Origin: Gallionellaceae bacterium
GTDB lineage: Bacteria > Pseudomonadota > Gammaproteobacteria > Burkholderiales > Gallionellaceae
Direction of reading: 5' to 3'
Assembly (NCBI GenBank): GCA_021731185.1
Contig: JAKFXW010000229.1
Location: 1-5,607 of the forward strand
DNA: 5,607 bases
Under the pieces are notes generated by a model. The model was not told the origin of the DNA, did no database searches, and was given only the letters and a program-made list of their open reading frames with translations. Position 1 is the stretch's first letter, and the number at the start of each line of letters is the position of its first letter. The translations under genes and the position numbers were made by a program. This document shows positions 1 through 4,082 of this stretch, in pieces.

Positions 1-219
1 ACAGGGACCATCCACAAGGGAGACACCGCACCGCAAGCGGCAGGCGTGATACATACCGATTTTGAGAAGGGCTTCATCCGCGCACAGACCATCTCTTATG
101 CCGACTTCATTGCCTGCGGCGGCGAAGCGGGTGCCAAGGAAAAAGGTAAGATGCGCGTCGAGGGTAAAGACTACGTCGTGCAGGATGGCGATGTGATGAA
201 TTTTCTGTTTAATGTCTAA
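1..219 (+). CDS. ychF: YchF-type redox-regulated GTPase/ATPase, C-terminal fragment
   Basis: The first 72 codons are open in frame 1 and end at TAA (217-219); the 5' part of the gene lies outside the window. The protein reads as the TGS domain that closes YchF (OLA1) P-loop ATPases: a stretch beginning PQAAGVIHTDFEKGFIRAQT, then the GEAGAKEKGKMRVEGKDYVV block, and the terminal DGDVMNFLFNV, a family signature. Family knowledge: YchF is a cytosolic translation-associated ATPase that binds ribosomes and has been linked to oxidative-stress control. The ATPase core with its Walker motifs is not in the window, so activity cannot be judged here. One oddity is residue 2, which is Gly (ggg) where the family usually has a conserved Trp in an (A/T)WT context; it lies four bases from the window edge. 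The identification rests on the conserved C-terminal blocks and is very secure. Confidence 0.95.
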   Translation, partial: TGTIHKGDTAPQAAGVIHTDFEKGFIRAQTISYADFIACGGEAGAKEKGKMRVEGKDYVVQDGDVMNFLFNV

Positions 220-249
220 ATGAAATTGGTCATGTAGCAGAATTCATGT

Positions 250-269
250 GCGCACAATACAAGGTGCGC
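250..269 (+). repeat. Small GC-rich hairpin 30 bp after ychF
   Basis: GCGCAC (250-255) and GTGCGC (264-269) are perfect complements around an eight-base loop. No T tract follows, so it is not a canonical intrinsic terminator. It could still be a 3'-end-stabilising stem or a weak terminator for ychF. The pairing is seen directly; any role is inference. Confidence 0.35.
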
Positions 270-352
270 GGGTGAGAAATCGTTGAAAGTAGTACAGGGT
301 GAACGGCTGCTTGCGGGATGGACATTACAATGATTGCAGCGCTGTTTCGCAT

Positions 353-605
353 CAACCTAAAAACAGCAGTTTAGATTTATGTAAAAAATAGCTGAGACTC
401 AATACTGACGTGTATTTTAGATAGAAAATCAACTGCTCAACATTTGATATAAATCCGTAATAAGTAAGCAACGGCGAGGCTTTCAGCCTGCCCCATCTGT
501 TTGTTATAACCTCACCTGTTTGGAGAGGCTATTAATACCTTCGAAAGCCAATATCCACCTAGCATTCAGTCAGTTCGAGTGGCTTTAACTGCTGTTTTTA
601 GATTG
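353..605. mobile_element. Candidate MITE or decayed insertion-sequence remnant (inverted-repeat bounded)
   Basis: The left end CAACCTAAAAACAGCAGTT (353-371) is the reverse complement of 587-605 with one mismatch (C356 against A602); the inner 15 bp (357-371 with 587-601) are perfect. The repeats enclose 215 bp with no credible ORF, and the segment lies wholly inside the ychF-yebC gap. A short non-coding segment with terminal inverted repeats fits a non-autonomous element. The C-C-T-A start of the left repeat recalls tips of IS1380-like elements, but that is only an impression. I found no target-site duplication beside either end, and the outermost CAA/TTG bases also pair, so the exact boundary is uncertain. 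A long-range stem in an RNA leader is the alternative. Internally there is only a 5-bp hairpin (477-481 with 485-489) and scattered AT-rich -10-like hexamers. Confidence 0.45.
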
Positions 606-710
606 TACTTGCTTGAGTTCAATCTTTCATCAGCTAGTCCTTAAACGACGCGCTTTGGGATTAAGCGTTTGAAGTGATAACATTGCGCCACATTTTTTAA
701 CGTAAATTTT

Positions 711-715
711 AAGGA
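711..715 (+). promoter_or_regulatory. yebC ribosome-binding site
   Basis: AAGGA lies seven bases before the ATG at 723, at normal Shine-Dalgarno spacing, and it fixes the yebC start. The rest of 606-722 shows a weak hairpin (601-624) and a 5-bp stem (651-655 with 663-667). I could not find a convincing -35/-10 pair with correct spacing for yebC. Confidence 0.8.
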
Positions 716-722
716 AACAGGT

Positions 723-1448
723 ATGGCAGGTCATAGCAAGTGGGCAAATATCCAACACCGCAAGGGTAAGCAGGATAGCAAGCGCGGAAAAATTTTCACT
801 CGTCTGATTAAAGAAATAACAGTGGCGGCCAAACTTGGAGATAGCGATCCGGCAGGCAATCCGCGCCTACGCTTGGCGATAGAAAAAGCCTACGCGCAGA
901 ACATGCCCAAGGATAATGTCGAGCGTGCCATTAAACGTGGCAGTGGTGAGCTGGAGGGCGTGGATTACCAGGAGTTGCGCTATGAAGGTTATGGCATCAA
1001 TGGCGCGGCGGTGCTGGTGGATTGCATGACCGACAATAAAACCCGTACCGTGGCCGATGTGCGTCACGCTTTCAGCAAGCATGGTGGCAATCTGGGTACA
1101 GATGGCTCGGTTGCGTTTTTATTCAAGCATTGCGGACAAATGCTTTTTGCGCCAGGCACAGACGAGAATGCCCTCATGGAAGTAGCCTTGGATGCGGGCG
1201 CAGAAGACGTGATAAGTAATGATGATGGCAGCATCGAAGTTATCACCGCACCCTATGATTTTATGGAAGTGAAAAAGCGTTTGGAAGCAGCAAAATTTCA
1301 TCCAGAGGTGGCGGAAATTACCATGAAGCCTGAAAACGAAGTGGTGTTCACAGGCGAGGATGCCGTAAAAATGCAAAAATTATTGGACGCGCTGGAAAGT
1401 CTGGATGATGTGCAAGAGGTGTATACCAACGCGGTTATTGAGGAATAA
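723..1448 (+). CDS. yebC: YebC/PmpR/TACO1-family translation factor
   Basis: This 241-residue protein has the usual family length and the diagnostic N-terminus MAGHSKWANIQHRKGKQDSK, followed by GKIFTRLIKEITVAAK and the NMPKDNVERAIKRGSG block (about residues 59-74). The middle carries the YEGYGINGAAVLVDCMTDNKTRT region (about 88-110) and the domain with GTDGSVAFLF (about 125-134). The C-terminus is acidic (ALESLDDVQEVYTNAVIEE). Family knowledge: YebC proteins are cytosolic. They were long annotated as DNA-binding transcriptional regulators, but recent work on bacterial YebC and mitochondrial TACO1 points to a ribosome-associated role in translating difficult stretches such as polyproline; I cannot choose between these from sequence. 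The start is supported by AAGGA at 711-715 and the invariant MAGHSKW. The gene lies 155 bp upstream of ruvC, a common arrangement in Proteobacteria. No frameshift or unusual composition is visible. Confidence 0.97.
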   Translation: MAGHSKWANIQHRKGKQDSKRGKIFTRLIKEITVAAKLGDSDPAGNPRLRLAIEKAYAQNMPKDNVERAIKRGSGELEGVDYQELRYEGYGINGAAVLVDCMTDNKTRTVADVRHAFSKHGGNLGTDGSVAFLFKHCGQMLFAPGTDENALMEVALDAGAEDVISNDDGSIEVITAPYDFMEVKKRLEAAKFHPEVAEITMKPENEVVFTGEDAVKMQKLLDALESLDDVQEVYTNAVIEE

Positions 1449-1495
1449 CAAATCATCATGGAAACTGTTACGCTTGACATCACTGTGTTGCATGC

Positions 1496-1602
1496 CCGTT
1501 CGCAATCCTCATGTACACAAACGTACACTCCGGTTGCTCACAATCATGCGCCTTGCTTTGTCTGCGCTCACGACGTTTCCAAAATGATTTGGGTAAGCTA
1601 GT
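1496..1602 (+). repeat. Repeat-like spacer between yebC and ruvC with a GTACAC pair
   Basis: The spacer contains two direct copies of GTACAC (1513-1518 and 1523-1528) exactly 10 bp apart, about one helical turn. The same bases also form an inverted repeat TGTAC/GTACA (1512-1516 with 1523-1527). The following stretch up to about 1590 has the character of a dispersed intergenic repeat that I associate with betaproteobacterial genomes; this is memory-based and unverified. A 47-codon ORF (ATG 1458, TAG 1599-1601) covers the segment and stops two bases before the ruvC GTG. It lacks a well-placed Shine-Dalgarno and resembles no protein I know, so I do not call it a gene. An upstream ATG at 1511 in the ruvC frame would add 31 residues encoded entirely by this spacer, which argues against it as the ruvC start. 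Confidence 0.35.
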
Positions 1603-1603
1603 C

Positions 1604-2122
1604 GTGCGCATCCTCGGCATCGACCCTGGCCTGCGTGCTACGGGCTTTGGCATATTAGATCAAGTTGGCAATAAATTAATTTACATTGCCAGCGGCTGCA
1701 TAAAAACTCCCGTGGGTGAGCTGCCAGAGCGATTAAAAGTCATACTCAATTCTCTTGGCGAAGTGATCGCGCAATATCAACCCCAACAAGTGGCGGTAGA
1801 AAAAGTGTTTGTTAACGTGAATCCTCAATCCACGTTATTGCTCGGACAAGCGCGTGGCGCGGCAATCTGTGCGGCCTTGCTGGCGAATCTACCCGTCGCG
1901 GAATATACTGCCTTGCAGGTCAAACAGGCCGTAGTCGGCAACGGTCATGCAAAAAAAGAACAGGTGCAGGACATGGTGCAGCGGCTATTGATATTATCAG
2001 GCGCACCCAGCCCAGATGCAGCGGACGCGCTGGCTTGTGCGATTTGCCACGCACACGGCGGGCAGGGTTTGGGTGCGTTGGTAACAGCCGGGTATCGCAT
2101 GAAAAAAGGGAGATTGGTTTGA
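1604..2122 (+). CDS. ruvC: Crossover junction endodeoxyribonuclease RuvC
   Basis: RuvC cuts Holliday junctions symmetrically as a Mg2+-dependent dimer, working with RuvAB in recombinational repair. Starting at GTG 1604 gives 172 residues, the normal family length. The four catalytic acidic residues fall at the E. coli positions: Asp7 in RILGIDPGLRATGFG, Glu66 in VAVEKVFVNVN, and Asp138 and Asp141 in SPDAADALA. The LLLGQARGAA helix (about 78-87) is also typical. An ATG at 1511 would extend the protein by 31 residues of spacer-encoded sequence without family resemblance, so GTG 1604 is preferred. The Shine-Dalgarno is weak (only GGGTAA at 1591-1596). A TTG at 1589 is a less likely alternative. 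The TGA stop overlaps the ruvA start, implying translational coupling. All catalytic residues are intact. Confidence 0.96.
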   Translation: MRILGIDPGLRATGFGILDQVGNKLIYIASGCIKTPVGELPERLKVILNSLGEVIAQYQPQQVAVEKVFVNVNPQSTLLLGQARGAAICAALLANLPVAEYTALQVKQAVVGNGHAKKEQVQDMVQRLLILSGAPSPDAADALACAICHAHGGQGLGALVTAGYRMKKGRLV

Positions 2123-2700
2123 TAGGCAGATTGATCGGAATATTGCTGGAAAAAAATCCACCGCAGATTTTGCTGGATGTACAGGGCGTGGGTTACGAAG
2201 TGAGCGTGCCGATGAGCACGTTTTATAACCTGCCCGCGCTGCACGAAAAAGTGGTGCTGCACACGCAATTTGTAGTGCGTGAAGACGCGCAATTACTCTA
2301 TGGTTTTTTAACCCATGATGAGCGCGTGGCGTTTCGCCAGTTGCTCAAAATCAGCGGAGTCGGCCCCAAAATGGCGTTATCGGTTTTGTCCGGTTTAAGC
2401 CTGAATGATTTAGCCATTGCGGTGGTGAATAAAGATGCAGGTCGCTTGACCAAAATTCCGGGTGTGGGCAAAAAAACTGCCGAGCGATTATTGCTGGAAT
2501 TGCAGGGCAAGTTTGTGGTGAGTGGCGTGAGTGTTGTACAAGGCGCGCCTGTAACTTCTACCGATAGCGACATAATTAACGCATTGCTGGCATTGGGTTA
2601 CAACGAAAAAGAAGCAGATTGGGCCGCCAAACAATTATCCAAAGACAGTAATGTTTCGGATGGCATCCGGCAAGCGCTGAAGTATTTATCTAAAGCATAA
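2119..2700 (+). CDS. ruvA: Holliday junction branch-migration protein RuvA
   Basis: RuvA forms tetramers that bind four-way junctions and load the RuvB motor. Starting at TTG 2119 gives 193 residues beginning M-IGRLIGILLEKNPPQILLD, the classic RuvA N-terminus. Domain I (about 1-62) has the OB fold, with the acidic-pin residues Glu55 and Asp56 in VREDAQLLYGF. Domain II has two helix-hairpin-helix motifs, LLKISGVGPKMAL (75-87) and LTKIPGVGKKTAERLL (110-125). Domain III, the RuvB-binding three-helix end, is INALLALGYNEKEAD through the terminal ALKYLSKA. The TTG shares bases with the ruvC TGA (2120-2122), and GGGAG (2108-2112) lies six bases upstream, so both coupling and a Shine-Dalgarno support this start. 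An ATG at 2035 in the same frame would add 28 residues out of frame within ruvC that do not match the family. No damage is seen. Confidence 0.96.
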   Translation: MIGRLIGILLEKNPPQILLDVQGVGYEVSVPMSTFYNLPALHEKVVLHTQFVVREDAQLLYGFLTHDERVAFRQLLKISGVGPKMALSVLSGLSLNDLAIAVVNKDAGRLTKIPGVGKKTAERLLLELQGKFVVSGVSVVQGAPVTSTDSDIINALLALGYNEKEADWAAKQLSKDSNVSDGIRQALKYLSKA

Positions 2701-2725
2701 AATTACTTAAATTATTTTATAAAGC

Positions 2726-3784
2726 ATGATCCAACACGACGATTTAAGCACCGCCCGCGTGATCTCTGCGAAGACCGTATCGCCGCAGGAAGAAGCGCAG
2801 GAGCGCGCCTTGCGCCCCAGGCATCTGGACGAATATGTCGGTCAGGAAAAAATTCGTGAGCAGTTAAGTATCTTCATAGAGGCGGCGCGTAATCGTAAAG
2901 AATCGCTGGATCACGTTTTATTATTTGGTCCACCAGGTTTGGGCAAGACCACTTTAGCGCACATCATTGCGCGTGAGATGGGGGTGAGTTTGCGCCATAC
3001 TTCCGGCCCGGTGTTGGAGCGGGCGGGCGATTTGGCCGCGCTGCTGACCAATCTGGAGCCTAACGATGTTTTATTTATCGACGAAATTCATCGTCTGTCG
3101 CCCGTGGTGGAAGAAATTCTTTATCCTGCCTTGGAAGATTTTCAGCTTGACATCATGATCGGTGAAGGCCCTGCGGCGCGTTCGGTGAAACTTGATTTGC
3201 CGCCTTTCACACTCATCGGTGCGACCACCCGCGCAGGTATGTTGACCAATCCGCTGCGTGATCGCTTCGGCATAGTATCGCGGCTGGAGTTTTATACCAC
3301 GGCTGAATTAACCAAAATTGTCTCACGCTCGGCTGGCTTGCTCGACATGCAAATGACTGCCGAAGGCGCGCTGGAAATTGCCCGTCGATCACGCGGTACG
3401 CCGCGCATTGCCAATCGGCTGCTGCGCCGTGTGCGCGATTACGCTGAAGTAAAAGCGCAGGGTAAGGTTAGTAAAGAAGTCGCCGATGCTGCGCTGACTA
3501 TGCTGGATGTGGACGCGATGGGTTTGGATGTGATGGACAGAAAATTGCTGCTGACTGTGATTGAAAAGTTCATGGGCGGCCCGGTGGGGGTGGACAACCT
3601 AGCCTCCGCCATCAGCGAAGAGCGCGACACCATCGAAGATGTGCTGGAACCGTACCTCATTCAGCAAGGCTATTTGCAGCGCACCACACGCGGCAGAGTG
3701 GCAACCGCCAATGCATACAAACATTTTGGCTTAACTCAACCACGCAATGCCAGCACACCGGAATTATGGGATGAGAATGTTTAG
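2726..3784 (+). CDS. ruvB: Holliday junction branch-migration ATPase RuvB
   Basis: RuvB is the hexameric AAA+ motor that pumps DNA through RuvA-bound junctions. The 352-residue product has the family length and all expected motifs: the N-terminal ALRPRHLDEYVGQEKI segment (about 28-43), Walker A GPPGLGKT (68-75, Lys74), Walker B VLFIDEIHRL with Asp119 and Glu120, sensor-1 region IGATTRAG (about 163-170), the arginine-finger segment LRDRFG (177-182), and sensor-2 GTPRIANRLLRRVRDYAE. The C-terminal winged helix runs through GPVGVDNLASAISEERDTIEDVLEPYL and RTTRGRVAT. ATG 2726 follows ruvA by 25 bp of very AT-rich DNA (3 G/C of 25). No clear Shine-Dalgarno precedes it; AAAG at 2721-2724 is too close. 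Initiation may therefore rely on an unstructured AT-rich leader or on coupling to ruvA. Bases 2920-2960 recur exactly at the window end. The stop is TAG 3782-3784. Confidence 0.97.
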   Translation: MIQHDDLSTARVISAKTVSPQEEAQERALRPRHLDEYVGQEKIREQLSIFIEAARNRKESLDHVLLFGPPGLGKTTLAHIIAREMGVSLRHTSGPVLERAGDLAALLTNLEPNDVLFIDEIHRLSPVVEEILYPALEDFQLDIMIGEGPAARSVKLDLPPFTLIGATTRAGMLTNPLRDRFGIVSRLEFYTTAELTKIVSRSAGLLDMQMTAEGALEIARRSRGTPRIANRLLRRVRDYAEVKAQGKVSKEVADAALTMLDVDAMGLDVMDRKLLLTVIEKFMGGPVGVDNLASAISEERDTIEDVLEPYLIQQGYLQRTTRGRVATANAYKHFGLTQPRNASTPELWDENV

Positions 3785-3789
3785 TGTCG

Positions 3790-3807
3790 TTGCGCCGACC
3801 AGCGCAA
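3790..3807 (+). repeat. Hairpin just after ruvB
   Basis: TTGCGC (3790-3795) and GCGCAA (3802-3807) pair perfectly around a six-base loop, five bases after the ruvB stop. There is no T tract, so it is not a canonical terminator. It may mark or stabilise the 3' end of the ruv transcript. The stem is seen directly; any role is inference. Confidence 0.35.
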
Positions 3808-3831
3808 TATGGATAGTCTGAAGACAAAGTG

Positions 3832-3860
3832 TTGCGTAAGCAATTAAAAATCGTTATATT
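3832..3860 (+). promoter_or_regulatory. Candidate sigma70 promoter for the leuA leader
   Basis: TTGCGT (3832-3837) and TATATT (3855-3860) are separated by exactly 17 bp; the -10 matches the consensus at five of six bases and the -35 keeps TTG. A start seven bases after the -10 would fall on A3868, the first base of the leader ORF ATG, so the leader could be read from a leaderless transcript. This is a hexamer match only and has not been tested. Confidence 0.4.
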
Positions 3861-3867
3861 GCAACCC

Positions 3868-3948
3868 ATGCACTTCTCTCGCCACATTTCGCAAACACAC
3901 TCTACGTTCAGCCTACTGGCTGCGCTATTGCTGCGCACGCCGCGCTAA
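3868..3948 (+). CDS. Putative leucine leader peptide upstream of leuA
   Basis: A 26-codon ORF starts at ATG 3868 and stops at TAA 3946-3948, 134 bp before leuA. Its second half reads SLLAALLLRTPR, with five Leu codons among seven (3913-3933: CTA, CTG, GCT, GCG, CTA, TTG, CTG). Leu-rich short peptides ahead of leu genes are the hallmark of ribosome-mediated attenuation, as in enterobacterial leuL, and the downstream gene here is leuA, so context fits the content. A terminator-like hairpin lies downstream (3978-4001, then T5). GCCGC at 3939-3943, just past the last Leu codon, can pair with GCGGC at 3976-3980 and would compete with the terminator stem when a ribosome stalls early in the Leu run. 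No Shine-Dalgarno precedes the ATG, but the promoter geometry would permit leaderless initiation. Leu clusters can also arise by chance in a 26-codon ORF, so this is a candidate only. Confidence 0.4.
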   Translation: MHFSRHISQTHSTFSLLAALLLRTPR

Positions 3949-3977
3949 TTATCCCCACACTGTTTGAAGTAGTCAGC

Positions 3978-4009
3978 GGCCAATTAAAATTTAATCTGGT
4001 TAGGTTTTT
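3978..4009 (+). terminator. Terminator-like hairpin, possible leuA attenuator
   Basis: Bases 3978-3987 pair with 3991-4001, with two G-U pairs at the base, a three-pair C/G/A core (3980-3982 with 3997-3999), one bulged C (3996) and an AT stem around the palindrome ATTAAA-A-TTTAAT (3983-3995). After AGG, five T follow at 4005-4009. The stem is AT-rich and probably weak, and the three-base gap before the T run is not ideal. Its position between the Leu-rich ORF and leuA makes an attenuator role plausible. It could instead simply end the ruv transcript. Confidence 0.35.
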
Positions 4010-4034
4010 GCTATGTTAATTTTTACATTGAGTT

Positions 4035-4043
4035 TGCTATAAA
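4035..4043 (+). promoter_or_regulatory. Candidate extended -10 promoter for leuA
   Basis: TGCTATAAA fits an extended -10 element (TGn followed by TATAAA, five of six bases to consensus). The region 15-18 bp upstream has only a poor -35. It would give a roughly 30-base 5' UTR and would bypass the upstream leader, so it competes with the attenuator model. AT-rich DNA produces such matches easily. Confidence 0.3.
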
Positions 4044-4071
4044 TTAATCAGCAATATTGAAGATAAAAAAT

Positions 4072-4076
4072 AGGAG
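4072..4076 (+). promoter_or_regulatory. leuA ribosome-binding site
   Basis: AGGAG lies six bases before the ATG at 4083. It is the strongest Shine-Dalgarno in the window and fixes the leuA start. Confidence 0.85.
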
Positions 4077-4082
4077 TGAAAC

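Noticed and set aside
220..722. Possible tRNA or small gene in the ychF-yebC gap (for example TTCGAAA near 541)
   Set aside because: No cloverleaf can be formed around the T-loop-like bases, and the only ORFs are very short without Shine-Dalgarno sites.
867..1376. Minus-strand ORFs within yebC (867-1082, 1064-1246, 1119-1376)
   Set aside because: They lie antisense to a strongly conserved gene, have no ribosome-binding sites of note and resemble no known proteins.
1474..1479. Perfect -35 hexamer TTGACA after yebC
   Set aside because: No acceptable -10 is found 15-19 bp downstream (bases around 1495-1502 are GC-rich), so a ruvC promoter is not supported.
1298..1587. ORFs 1298-1528 (minus) and 1405-1587 (plus) across the yebC end and spacer
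   Set aside because: They overlap the yebC coding end in other frames and continue into the repeat-like spacer; there is no family resemblance.
1945..2573. Minus-strand ORFs 1945-2292 and 2298-2573 opposite ruvC and ruvA
   Set aside because: They are shadows of intact ruvC and ruvA, with low-complexity or unrecognisable products.
3439..3938. Minus-strand ORFs 3439-3660 and 3657-3938
   Set aside because: The first is antisense to the ruvB winged-helix domain. The second overlaps the ruvB end and the leuA leader region and has no recognisable features.
3917..3982. Alternative antiterminator pairing of 3917-3923 with 3976-3982 (seven pairs, one G-U)
   Set aside because: The 5' arm lies inside the Leu codons, where a stalled ribosome would cover it, so it does not fit classical attenuation as well as 3939-3943 with 3976-3980.
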